From: an uncultured bacterium
Lineage (GTDB): Bacteria > Verrucomicrobiota > Kiritimatiellia > RFP12 > UBA1067
NCBI GenBank assembly: GCA_902802945.1
Contig: CADCOC010000028.1
Coordinates: forward strand, 1-52,465
Length of the DNA: 52,465 nucleotides
Direction: 5' to 3'
In this document: positions 25,015 to 33,264 of the stretch, one piece after another
Position numbering within the stretch: the stretch's first letter is position 1
How the letters are laid out: each line of letters opens with the position of its first letter
Notes under the pieces: model-generated
Databases searched by the model: none
What the model saw: only the letters and a program-made list of their open reading frames with translations
Told to the model about the DNA's origin: nothing
Program-made: the position numbers and the translations under genes

Positions 25015-27303
25015 TTAATTTTTGTAAGTCTTCTTGAGTTCATAATTAGCTTCCCTAACATAGATCCACATATATTTCGCATTGCCTGGATTTGTAATTG
25101 TGAATGTTCGTGTTTCATTTGGTGACATATACCGGTAATTATAATCCACATAATGATCGTCAAAGATCAATCCAGGGACAGTCCTTTCCGATCTTGTGTA
25201 TTTATCGAAATAAGTGTCACTTTCACTCTCAGCAAGCATACCATATTCATTCATCAACACAAAAGAGACATTTGGACGAATTTTTTTTTGAGATACATTA
25301 CGATACTCTACAGTAATCTCTGTCTTCCCCGATTTAACCTTTACGGGCTTAATCCCATTTGTAGTCCAAGCATCAGGGCATACGAATTCTCCTGTTTCAA
25401 GCGGCACCAAAGGATACTTTGACAAAAACGCATTATGCATTTGTTGCGGAGTAACATCAGATGAATAAGACGGCGTATCAAGCCCCGATTCTGGCTGCCA
25501 TAGATACAATTTATCAAAAGCAAAAATCCTAAAAAGGAATAGACTCTCCCATTTTTCGTGGGTTTTCAGGCCATTAATTGCATACAAAAGGACAACTGGA
25601 AAATCAGGATGATCAAATCCAAGTAAAAAGAATGGCCAAATAAGCGATGACTTGTCATTGTTAATCTTAAACTTGAACTTGAGGATAAAACTTTTGTCAT
25701 CTTTGTTACTTCTGCGTAAAACCTGTTCGTCCATTTCTGCCCACTCCCCATCGGAACGCAATTTCGCGACCTTCACTGGAACATCTTCATTCAATAGCCA
25801 ACTGGCGGGAACGGTCACAGTTACATAGCCATCCCAATAATCGAAATCAAACGAAACTCCGAGAACGTCGTCTTTGATAGTTTCCCATAAATTGTCGGTT
25901 TTGCTTCTCGCAAGAAATCTCAGCTTGTCGGAGAAAGAAATGTATTCGCTTGTTCGTATTGCCGCAGGAATTGGCTCGTCAGGGAGCAGACGGAAAAGGA
26001 ATGCGTGATACTTCCCGAGCGTTCTGGCAAGGTATGCAATGCTCTTGTTCTTACGCCTGCGTTCACTCATTTCCGATTCAAGCCCGGCAATGGCGTGTTC
26101 AAGGATTTCAACGGCCTTTTTGTTGTCGTGAAGAATACCATCATACAGTGAAGCGATGATGAAATCCTGCGCCCATTCATTCCTGTTCTGGTTGTTTTCC
26201 CACGTAATTTCAAGGCATTTCCTCAGTTCAGGCAGGTTGGCCGCCTCCTTATCCAACATCAACGCCTTGTTCAACGCGACCGTACCAGCCATCGGATCGT
26301 CTCGGAATATGCCACGATTCACTTTGAAGAAGGTGTCACAGGCATCTCTACCCTCTTTGAAATGACCTGTTTCCATTGCGGCGCACGATAGGTAATACCA
26401 GTATTCGGGGAAAAGTCTATAACGACTCTTCATTGAAACAAGCCTCGTGTAAATTCGCGAAGCGTTACCATCCTTTAAGACTGAAAGCAACGCTTTTATG
26501 TCGGTGTCCGTTACACGTGTTGCCTTGTCATCCAAATGATACTTTTGCATGAGCCGCCATTGGTCATCAAGCATTTCCTTGTTCAACTTATGGAGAAGGG
26601 CCATTTTCTGAGAATCGAAGGCAAACACTCTTTCCTGCATCTCTTGATCAAAACTATGGACGAAGTTGTCGTAATCGTATTGCAGACTCAAGCAGCCATG
26701 TCCGACGTCAAAAGCTGTTTGCAACACCGTACCAATGTCGTATGTCATGAAACCGAGGATTCCCTCCCTGAAAAGTCCCCAGACTCGTTTTGCGGTTCCT
26801 AAATCATATTCTCGCATCTTGCGCATCCGATCATCCCAAAACTTGTCGCGCCAATGTTTCATTTCGCGTTCGTCTTTACGGAGAGAATAGAGTGTGTCAA
26901 GCATATTGGTGATACGACCACGCGCCTCCTCGTCAGGAATGCGATTCAGATTCAGATTGCCATAGGAAATCTTCTCATATTCTTCTTCGAGAATCATGGC
27001 ATTGTCGTAAGTCTTGATGACATTCACAACCCAATTGATGTGATTTATCTGGGCAATCGTATCGAGGATGGCATTTTGCTCTTCAGTAATGCGCCCCTTC
27101 TCCCCTGTCGGCAGCCGAGTTTCCAATGCCATCAGGCTAATCCCGACGAAGATAACAAAAAGCATCGCGGCAAGTTTTTTGACAGTATTGTAGGGTAGAA
27201 TCCCACGACTCGACGTTGTTGTCGGTACGACTTTACCCCTGTCAAACCATAAGTGCGGATTCCCCGCACCCTGCTTTCCAGTGAGTGTTTTTCCACTTGT
27301 CAT
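25015..27303 (-). CDS. Large membrane-anchored or exported protein of unknown function
   Basis: I do not recognise this 762-residue protein. A single hydrophobic segment (AAMLFVIFVGISLMAL, residues 45-60) is followed by a long charged, helix-rich region with Trp/Tyr-rich blocks such as FPEYWYYLSCAAMETGHF, suggestive of TPR-like hairpins. The C-terminal 150 residues look beta-rich and contain a motif like an extracellular Ig-like domain (KSGKTEITVEYRNVSQKK). The first 30 residues (MTSGKTLTGK, AGNPHLWFDRGKVVPTT) align without gaps with the start of the next gene (27381-28403), which is otherwise unrelated. The native start may thus be the Met within the membrane segment. The gene is AT-richer than the core block. 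Confidence 0.65.
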   Translation of the reverse strand: MTSGKTLTGKQGAGNPHLWFDRGKVVPTTTSSRGILPYNTVKKLAAMLFVIFVGISLMALETRLPTGEKGRITEEQNAILDTIAQINHINWVVNVIKTYDNAMILEEEYEKISYGNLNLNRIPDEEARGRITNMLDTLYSLRKDEREMKHWRDKFWDDRMRKMREYDLGTAKRVWGLFREGILGFMTYDIGTVLQTAFDVGHGCLSLQYDYDNFVHSFDQEMQERVFAFDSQKMALLHKLNKEMLDDQWRLMQKYHLDDKATRVTDTDIKALLSVLKDGNASRIYTRLVSMKSRYRLFPEYWYYLSCAAMETGHFKEGRDACDTFFKVNRGIFRDDPMAGTVALNKALMLDKEAANLPELRKCLEITWENNQNRNEWAQDFIIASLYDGILHDNKKAVEILEHAIAGLESEMSERRRKNKSIAYLARTLGKYHAFLFRLLPDEPIPAAIRTSEYISFSDKLRFLARSKTDNLWETIKDDVLGVSFDFDYWDGYVTVTVPASWLLNEDVPVKVAKLRSDGEWAEMDEQVLRRSNKDDKSFILKFKFKINNDKSSLIWPFFLLGFDHPDFPVVLLYAINGLKTHEKWESLFLFRIFAFDKLYLWQPESGLDTPSYSSDVTPQQMHNAFLSKYPLVPLETGEFVCPDAWTTNGIKPVKVKSGKTEITVEYRNVSQKKIRPNVSFVLMNEYGMLAESESDTYFDKYTRSERTVPGLIFDDHYVDYNYRYMSPNETRTFTITNPGNAKYMWIYVREANYELKKTYKN

Positions 27304-27380
27304 GACCTTATTCCTTTCTTTGTTTTACATGCAATGCTTCGTTTGACAAACAATTAGCAGTCCCCTTGTAGGTGCGATGT

Positions 27381-28403
27381 TTAGGCTTTGCCAAGAGTCG
27401 ATAAAACATAATCCGAATCTGGAACCGGCAATCCTTTCTTCAAACCAAAATCACACAACTCGGCAACACGTTGAGTGTATTCATAAAAGCGAATTGTCTC
27501 ATCAAGCTTCGTACTGACAGCGTTGTCAACAACGCCACATCGCTTGGCAAACGCATTATGGATAATTTCCGAAGACAACTCAAGGCTCGGCTTGTAATTC
27601 CAATTAAACGCTATGGCCTTCTTTTTGCCGTTCTTGAAAGGAACTTCGTACCAAAGAAGATGTGGAAAATGATTGAATAAGTCAGTCGGCGACTTAATAT
27701 TCCCTGAACGCATAATCACATTCTCTCCAAATTCTTGCCACCTTTCAAACTCACCTTCTACTTTTGCCCACGCCTTTGGAGTTAAAATTGCACCGCTCCA
27801 GTCCATTTGTGATTCTAACTCGTACGCTTCACCCAAAGCCTTCCCATAGACCGAACCATTATCAAAAGAGAAGTCTAAAGGAATATCTTCAGGAATTTTA
27901 ATATCCCCTATAAAGAGTTCTCCAAAAGTTACCACACCCCTTAAAGGAATATCTTGTTGAAATCCACTTGCTAACATGGCATTCACAATATGAAGCAAAT
28001 CGTCAAATTGTTTAAGTCGGTCATCGTTCTCCGTCCAAAGATAAATCGAATCCGAGACTATCCGAGCATGGATGTTTGATCCCATTTTGACTTTTTCGGT
28101 GCCAATACTCCGAGACTGATCAATTGATTCTGCACATTTTACGGTAAAATCCCTAACAATACCCTTCAGTTGATCAAATGAATTTTGCTTTACAATATCC
28201 TTGAAACCAAGAATATCAAGATACCCAAAGAAACATGAATTCTGAACAGCTAACGGCACATCATTACACACCTCAACAACCTCGGTTGCATTACATAAAC
28301 CCCCTTGCCTCAGTTTTGTTATCGGTACAACTTCCCCCTTGTCAAGCTGGGATAGCGGATTTCCTGCATGTTGGTTTTCATCAAGTGATTTTCCTGTTGT
28401 CAT
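27381..28403 (-). CDS. Protein with a nucleotidyl-cyclase-like palm motif
   Basis: The 340-residue protein belongs to a widespread uncharacterised group. Its motif order resembles class III nucleotidyl cyclases: FFGYLDILGFKDIV (Asp63), IVSDSIYLW (Asp118) and LRGVVTFGELF (155-165), followed by GKALGEAYELES. Two aspartates at these spacings could bind metal in a palm fold, but I infer this from pattern only, and no cyclase activity is established. The first 30 residues match the start of the preceding 762-residue protein. The ATG follows AAAAGGAGCG. The neighbours are a large exported protein downstream (78 bases) and a Sel1 protein upstream (17 bases). It could also be an inactive regulatory palm domain. 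Confidence 0.55.
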   Translation of the reverse strand: MTTGKSLDENQHAGNPLSQLDKGEVVPITKLRQGGLCNATEVVEVCNDVPLAVQNSCFFGYLDILGFKDIVKQNSFDQLKGIVRDFTVKCAESIDQSRSIGTEKVKMGSNIHARIVSDSIYLWTENDDRLKQFDDLLHIVNAMLASGFQQDIPLRGVVTFGELFIGDIKIPEDIPLDFSFDNGSVYGKALGEAYELESQMDWSGAILTPKAWAKVEGEFERWQEFGENVIMRSGNIKSPTDLFNHFPHLLWYEVPFKNGKKKAIAFNWNYKPSLELSSEIIHNAFAKRCGVVDNAVSTKLDETIRFYEYTQRVAELCDFGLKKGLPVPDSDYVLSTLGKA

Positions 28404-28420
28404 TGGCTCGCTCCTTTTAA

Positions 28421-29044
28421 TTATCTGACTCCAAGCTCCTCAAGCTTTGCCTTCGCTCCAGCGTGGCCTTGGGCAGCGGCGCGGCGAAGAAGCGCAATGG
28501 CGCGGCGGCCGGCAATTGGGTCGCTCGAGGCTGGATGGTGAGGATTGAGATAGAGCTGCGCGAGGTTGAACTGCGCGTCGGCGTAGTCCTGCTTCACAGC
28601 TTCGTTGAGCCACTTCATAGCTAGACGCTGGGCTTCCTCGTCGGAGAACTTAGCATAGTAGATTCCAAGATTGTACTGCGCCTGCGCGTGGTTCTGCGCC
28701 GCCGCCTTGTTGAGCCATTCGACCGCCTTGTCCTCGTCGCGGTCGACGCCGAGTCCGTTCATGTAGAATAGCCCCATCTGGCATTGCGCAGCGGCAAGAC
28801 CTCCATCCGCCGCCTTGCGCGTCCACACGACCGCCTCGCGCATGTTTTTCGCCACGCCACGTCCGTCTCGCAGCATCTCTGCATAGCGGAACTGCGCCTT
28901 GGCATCTTCCTTCTCCGCCGCTACCTTCGCCTTGATGACAGCACTTTCCTTCACGGCCGTTTTGGTCGTGGAGGGAACTCCATGTGCATATAGACACACC
29001 CCGCAAGCAATCACGCTTACGGCTATACTCATCAAGTTCCTCAT
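28421..29044 (-). CDS. Exported Sel1-like repeat protein
   Basis: I chose the ATG at 29044 (GGAAGC upstream), which starts a signal peptide (MRNLMSIAVSVIACGVCLYA) and gives 207 residues. The longer frame to 29107 adds an Arg-rich leader. Four Sel1 repeats follow, for example AQCQMGLFYMNGLGVDRDED and AQYNLGIYYAKFSDEEA. It ends 17 bases before the cyclase-like gene, so the two and probably the 762-residue protein form one transcript started from the promoter at 29142-29153. Its binding partner is unknown. Confidence 0.8.
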   Translation of the reverse strand: MRNLMSIAVSVIACGVCLYAHGVPSTTKTAVKESAVIKAKVAAEKEDAKAQFRYAEMLRDGRGVAKNMREAVVWTRKAADGGLAAAQCQMGLFYMNGLGVDRDEDKAVEWLNKAAAQNHAQAQYNLGIYYAKFSDEEAQRLAMKWLNEAVKQDYADAQFNLAQLYLNPHHPASSDPIAGRRAIALLRRAAAQGHAGAKAKLEELGVR

Positions 29045-29141
29045 AATGTCGCTTCCGTTATCAACTCTACCGACCCTCCCGCGCGGGAAATCTGTTTGCC
29101 GCGGCAATCCGGGGCACGCCCCTTTTCGCGTTGGCGGAAAT

Positions 29142-29153
29142 AGTATACCAAAA
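29142..29153 (-). promoter_or_regulatory. Promoter of the Sel1/cyclase-like operon, inside a dispersed repeat
   Basis: The minus strand reads TTTTGGTATACT, followed by ATTTCCGCC, 97 bases upstream of the Sel1 ATG. It forms one end of the dispersed repeat copy B, so the repeat may carry a promoter. Confidence 0.6.
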
Positions 29154-29303
29154 ATCAGACCCGCGAGCGGGATGACTTGATAATATCAGGACGAACCAGT
29201 CTTTCACCAAACCGCATTCGCCCGCAGGTCTGCCCGGGCTCTCTCAGCCGGGTGTCTGCCAAGTGGCACTGTGATATACGAGCGGGGATGGGAAATCTGA
29301 CAA
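29143..29303 (-). repeat. Dispersed repeat, copy B (longest)
   Basis: The first part (29143-29255) matches copy A at 22622-22732. The last 80 bases (29224-29303) match copy C at 29799-29878 with about two differences. It ends in ATCTGACAA, a word that also ends a weaker related stretch at 19885-19905. The G-rich tract follows directly. Confidence 0.8.
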
Positions 29304-29307
29304 AAGA

Positions 29308-29346
29308 GGGGAATGGGGAACGGGGAATGGGGAACGGGGAACGGGG
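29308..29346 (+). repeat. G-rich tract, six GGGG runs at 7-base spacing
   Basis: Runs of four G start at 29308, 29315, 29322, 29329, 29336 and 29343, separated by three bases (AAT or AAC). This is a short tandem repeat and a strong candidate for a DNA or RNA G-quadruplex on the plus strand. The run lies between dispersed repeat copy B and an ATPase remnant. Confidence 0.85.
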
Positions 29347-29402
29347 AAATGGGAAACTAACAAGGGGAATGTGGACATCCCGATAGGATAGAATGAACTC
29401 CA

Positions 29403-29703
29403 TTACGTCGGGAATGCGCCTGGCTCGTTGCTTGCAGATGATACGGTACTCTCAAGAAACGCCCGGTCAAGAAGGAACGGTATGATGCCGATGTAGGTTA
29501 TGCCGTCCTGCCCTTCAAAGGCCGGCGCATTCGCAGCAGTGACGACGATCTTCTTGAAGAAGTCGCCGCTTTTCCTGAGCGAAAGCGTTTCCTGTTCGCG
29601 TTTCACCTGGTCCGGCAGGGCGTACGCAGATTGGATATAGATCTTGTTGAAGCCGGTATTGACGACGAAGTCAATCTCAAGCTGTTTTCGCGTCGCCTTG
29701 CCG
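29403..29703 (-). pseudogene. C-terminal remnant of a DUF4143-type ATPase
   Basis: The minus strand encodes KQLEIDFVVNTGFNKIYIQS, then YALPDQVKREQETLSLRK and ends EGQDGITYIGIIPFLLDR plus a short foreign tail. These are the nuclease-like core and end of the DUF4143 family. The upstream 300 or so residues are absent, and similarity ends abruptly near 29703. It has no start or promoter and sits between two copies of the dispersed repeat. Confidence 0.8.
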
Positions 29704-30000
29704 CCTTACATGTCAACATGCCAACGTTAAAGTTAGTCCGAAATCTGACCTACTTTAATGTCATGCTTCAACCGAATCAGAAACATTTCAACGTAAAAGC
29801 AGGTCTGCCCGGGCTCTCTCAGCCGGGTGTCTGCCAAGTGGCACTGTGATATACGAGCGGAGATGGGGAATCTGACAACGCAAGAAATGTTTCAAGTCAT
29901 TCGCGCCTGCTATGATCTGATCGATCAATGTTTCATCCAAGAGGGGTAAGGAATCGTTTCAACAACGACATGTCTCCGGCTGTTTGACCGATCCGTTTTG
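29704..30000. other. Gene-free stretch with dispersed repeat copy C
   Basis: Apart from the repeat at 29799-29878 I see no feature. The junction near 29703 is where ATPase similarity ends. Confidence 0.5.
29799..29878 (-). repeat. Dispersed repeat, copy C
   Basis: These 80 bases are nearly identical to 29224-29303, starting GCAGGTCTGCCCGGGCTCTC and ending ATCTGACAA. The pair brackets the G-rich tract and the ATPase remnant in direct orientation, 575 bases apart. Confidence 0.85.
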
Positions 30001-31110
30001 TCACATTCTTGTAATAAGCCACGCCTTGAAGAACGGATTGGCGAATCTGTATTTCCCGCCGAACTGGTAGATGATCCGCCTGGCGACAAGTCTGTTGATC
30101 GCCGTGCGCAAGGCCCCTGTGCTTGTCGTGCCAACGCGCTGCATGAACGCCTCTGAAAATATGCTTGACGTGTCCAACTCGGAAAAAGCCCTCAGGACAG
30201 ATACCTGCAGGGGCGTCAGCTGCCTGATCGACTCTCCAAACGCCTCCCCTTCGCGCGCAAAGACGCAGTCAAGGGCGCGGGGAATGTCCGCTACTGTCAC
30301 TTCCGCCCCCGACTCGGTAGTGTCCCAGATCGCCTCGCAGAGTTCCTGAACGTCGCCCGTGACGGAATCAGCATATCCGATCAACTTACGTATGGTGTCC
30401 GCATTGACCTTCCTGTCCCCCTTGCGGAACCTGCCGGCGATGAACCTCTCAAAATCGACCAATTTGATAGGGCCAACGGTGAACGTCGCCGCGGACTTGA
30501 AAAACGGGCTGCGGCTGTCATCGAAAATACGCATCATGTCGTTGCGCACGCTCCCGGAGAAAAAGTACGGCGTATCGGCCTGGAACTGAATCGTCGAGCG
30601 CATCTCGGCAAGAACCACGTCAGACCGATCGATGTCGAGTATGTCCTGGAACTCATCGAACACGACGCATATCCGCTCGTCCTCCGCGAGCCGACGGATC
30701 ATGCCCATGACCGCGTTGAGCGAATCGGGCGAGCCTGCCGCGCGCGTATCTACGGATATCTGCGGCGCGCCCGTGTTGACGTCGAAGGACAGCGTGGGGC
30801 GCAACCGATGGATGAACGCCATCGCCTTTTTGATGAAGGACATGTTCTCGCCCGCTTCGGCAATTCCGTTCATGGCCCTTCGGCAAAAGTCTGAAAGAGT
30901 CTGTATGCAGTACAGGTCGATGTAGATCATGCGGATCTTCCGCATGCCGCCTATGGCATGTCTGATGAGAGAGGTCTTGCCCATGCGCCGCTCGCCATGC
31001 ACGACGACGTTCTGCCCCGACTCGGCAAACGATCTCAGCTGCCGCTCAAGCTCCGGCCTTGGGCAGAAGTATTCGCCGTCCACCGCGCATCCATGTCTGA
31101 ACGGGTTCAT
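30001..31110 (-). CDS. AAA+ ATPase, archaeal-type/ATPase domain 2 family
   Basis: The 369-residue protein begins MNPFRHGCAVDGEYFCPRPE, typical of this STAND-like ATPase group. It has Walker A (VVHGERRMGKTSLIRH) and Walker B (ICVVFDEFQDILDID). A sensor block (PYFFSGSVRNDMMRIF) follows, and a C-terminal winged helix comes after about residue 270. No nuclease domain is visible. The ATG at 31110 was chosen over one seven codons earlier because AAGGAG lies just upstream. A TATAAT promoter is at 31147-31152. The cellular function of this family is unknown. It stands alone between the ATPase remnant and the sigma factor gene. Confidence 0.82.
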   Translation of the reverse strand: MNPFRHGCAVDGEYFCPRPELERQLRSFAESGQNVVVHGERRMGKTSLIRHAIGGMRKIRMIYIDLYCIQTLSDFCRRAMNGIAEAGENMSFIKKAMAFIHRLRPTLSFDVNTGAPQISVDTRAAGSPDSLNAVMGMIRRLAEDERICVVFDEFQDILDIDRSDVVLAEMRSTIQFQADTPYFFSGSVRNDMMRIFDDSRSPFFKSAATFTVGPIKLVDFERFIAGRFRKGDRKVNADTIRKLIGYADSVTGDVQELCEAIWDTTESGAEVTVADIPRALDCVFAREGEAFGESIRQLTPLQVSVLRAFSELDTSSIFSEAFMQRVGTTSTGALRTAINRLVARRIIYQFGGKYRFANPFFKAWLITRM

Positions 31111-31146
31111 GATTTGCTCCTTTTTAGGCAATTTTTCATGCTCATA

Positions 31147-31159
31147 ATTATACTACACC
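31147..31159 (-). promoter_or_regulatory. Promoter of the stand-alone ATPase
   Basis: The minus strand reads GGTGTAGTATAAT, 37 bases upstream of the ATG at 31110. A small inverted repeat (GTTCAA-CAAT-TTGAAC, 31212-31227) lies further upstream near the sigma gene end. Confidence 0.55.
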
Positions 31160-31244
31160 AAACCGAGCAAATCAAGCCATCTTTTATGACACACAAAACG
31201 ATGAAACATTAAGTTCAACAATTTGAACATGGCACGAATGGGCA

Positions 31245-31859
31245 CTACATGCTGTCGGGGGCGTCCATCTCGGAAAGGACGGAAGCCACGGTCTCGCGAA
31301 GTTTCGCGGTGAGGCGCTTGCGTATCTGGTAGAGGTTGTCGCTTGAAATGCCGTAGAGCCGCATTACGGTCTCGGTGTCCTGTCCCTCAATCGCGCTTGC
31401 GACGAACGCCGCGTAGTGTTCGGGATTCACGTCCGGCTTGATGCGGCGCAGCGCCTCCTCCAGCGCGGCCGCCTGCCATTCGCGTTCGGCAAAACCATCG
31501 TCGCCAGAAGACGCAGCCTTGGCCTCTTCCCAAAACGACGCCTTCAGATCCGCGTCGCGTTTGCCCACTTTCAATTTGTCCATTACGCGCCAGTTGACGA
31601 GTCCAGAGAGGTACGCCCTGAACTTGCCCTTCGCACGGTCGTACTGGAACGTCGGCAGGTTCCGCGCAAGGTCCGTGAAAACAACCTGGACGATGTCGTC
31701 GGCGTCTGCGTCGTTGAGGCCCTTCGAGCGTGCAATCGAAAATACGAATCCGGCGTAGAGGTCGAAGAGCCGCTGCCACGCAGCCTCGTTTTCGGTGTCG
31801 GCAACCGCCCTCAGCACGCTGGAGCGCGTCGATTCGTTGTTGAAATGTCGGTATGTCAC
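31245..31859 (-). CDS. ECF-type RNA polymerase sigma factor
   Basis: The 204 residues contain sigma region 2 (FDLYAGFVFSIARSKGLNDA through DIVQVVFTDLARNLPTF) and region 4 (near the end, GISSDNLYQIRKRLTAKLRE). It would direct RNA polymerase to a regulon under signal control. Translation starts at a GTG that overlaps the stop codon of the kinase gene by four bases (GTGA), so kinase and sigma factor are translationally coupled. There is no anti-sigma factor nearby. In PVC bacteria ECF factors paired with Ser/Thr kinases are thought to be controlled by phosphorylation, which I infer here from context. Confidence 0.88.
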   Translation of the reverse strand: MTYRHFNNESTRSSVLRAVADTENEAAWQRLFDLYAGFVFSIARSKGLNDADADDIVQVVFTDLARNLPTFQYDRAKGKFRAYLSGLVNWRVMDKLKVGKRDADLKASFWEEAKAASSGDDGFAEREWQAAALEEALRRIKPDVNPEHYAAFVASAIEGQDTETVMRLYGISSDNLYQIRKRLTAKLRETVASVLSEMDAPDSM

Positions 31860-33247
31860 TTACCTTTCCTCCCCGCCTTAAAATCTTCCCACATGGCCTT
31901 CAGTTCGTCTTCAAGAGGTTTCACCTTCGTTTTATTGAATTGGACTTTCTCTTTGTAGATTTTCTCGGCCTGATAAAACTCTTCCGTAATGTAAATGCCT
32001 TTCTTTTTCTTTTCTTCAGCAACCTTGTGCAGTTGAACAATAGACTGACGTAGTGCGTCCTCTTTTGCGTCAAGTTCTTCCAACTTGTCTAGCAGTGATC
32101 GGAACTTCGCAGCCTTGACCTTATCAACGGCCTCGATTGTGGCAAGATTACGCTTATGCCTCGTCAGCGGAGACCCTATTCCAGCTATTTCTGTGAAATC
32201 GGTGCAATAAACGCCCCAAAGAGTCTCTTGACGTGATCTCTCAATCATCTCCTCAGTGTCGGTCTTGAACTTCTTGAGTGGTGCAATCTGCTCCTTCTGC
32301 TGCATAACCTCCTTTTTCAAAACGCCCTGACGAATAAAACTTAACGCTGAAACACCAATGAGCACAAGTACGGACAACGCAACTGCAATCTTTCCCATGC
32401 GCGACCAAACCGCGGTCGCAATCGCCATCCTCATCCGCAGCGACTTGAGGTCCTTAAGAAGCGCCTTGGCGGATTGGTAACGCCGGGACGGCGTCGGATC
32501 GGTCGCCTTGTTGAGAATACGCCACCACGCGGGGAAGAGAGGCGCACTGGTATCGGCTTCCTGCGCGGGACCCTTGTCGAGGTCTTCCAATTTCCTCCCG
32601 AAGCTCGCCGCCTTGAGCGTGAGTCCAAGGCTGTAAATATCGCCAGCGGCGGCGGTGAAGTTCTCTGGCGGGACGTAACCCGGCGTCCCGACGAGCGATG
32701 TCGCATCCGATTCGTCAACGAGGAGTCCCGGATCGGAAAGTACGGGCTTCCCGCCGATGTAGATCACGTTTCCTGGTTTGATGTCGCGATGCAGGAGATG
32801 ATGGCGTTGCAGTGTGGCGAGTCCGCCCGCGAGCGCGATGCCGAGCTTCACACACTCTTTGAGAGGCAATGCCTTCTCTCCCTCGATCACACGGGCGAGC
32901 GTCTTCGGACGATAACCGGACGCCGCTTCCAGGGGACCGCCGAATTCGTCGTCCGCAAGATCCATCACCGTGTAAAAGCCCCATTCCGTCTCCACGAGTT
33001 CCCTCATGCGGACAAGCCCCTCCTGCGGAGGAATCGCCCTGTAGAGCTTCGCCCCGCGCAACTCGCGCTCATAGCGCTCGTCGCCAACTGCTTCGCGGCG
33101 ACAGACCTTCACCGCCGCCCGCACACCGTCCGAACCGACGGCGAGATAGACCACGCCATAAGCGCCTTGACCGATCTCTCGTTCAAGCCGCCAAGCTCCA
33201 CACTGCTGCTGCAACATCTCTTCACTCATTTCTCGAGCCCGCTCCAT
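31856..33247 (-). CDS. Membrane-anchored Ser/Thr protein kinase
   Basis: The Hanks-type kinase domain occupies about residues 15-275. It has a Gly-rich loop (EIGQGAYGVVYLAVG), the VAIK-like lysine (RAAVKVCRREA), the catalytic loop HRDIKPGNVIYI and a P+1 region GTPGYVPPENF. The DFG motif reads DPG (LSDPGLLVDE), so Phe is replaced by Pro while the Asp is kept. A membrane helix (IAVALSVLVLIGVSALSFI, about 290-310) is followed by a 150-residue charged coiled-coil tail outside or in the periplasm. The start is uncertain: ATG at 33247 or 33229, with a weak site before each. Its stop overlaps the sigma factor start, and the ATPase gene ends 8 bases upstream. Confidence 0.85.
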   Translation of the reverse strand: MERAREMSEEMLQQQCGAWRLEREIGQGAYGVVYLAVGSDGVRAAVKVCRREAVGDERYERELRGAKLYRAIPPQEGLVRMRELVETEWGFYTVMDLADDEFGGPLEAASGYRPKTLARVIEGEKALPLKECVKLGIALAGGLATLQRHHLLHRDIKPGNVIYIGGKPVLSDPGLLVDESDATSLVGTPGYVPPENFTAAAGDIYSLGLTLKAASFGRKLEDLDKGPAQEADTSAPLFPAWWRILNKATDPTPSRRYQSAKALLKDLKSLRMRMAIATAVWSRMGKIAVALSVLVLIGVSALSFIRQGVLKKEVMQQKEQIAPLKKFKTDTEEMIERSRQETLWGVYCTDFTEIAGIGSPLTRHKRNLATIEAVDKVKAAKFRSLLDKLEELDAKEDALRQSIVQLHKVAEEKKKKGIYITEEFYQAEKIYKEKVQFNKTKVKPLEDELKAMWEDFKAGRKGK

Positions 33248-33264
33248 AGAAAACAATCAATCGT

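Noticed and set aside
29308..29346. Possible CRISPR or VNTR-coded protein
   Set aside because: It is a 7-base simple repeat, not repeat-spacer, and the minus-strand Pro/Phe/Arg frame has no start or context.
31212..31227. GTTCAA-CAAT-TTGAAC as a terminator
   Set aside because: The six-base AT-rich stem without a T-run is too weak. It may be chance or a minor operator.
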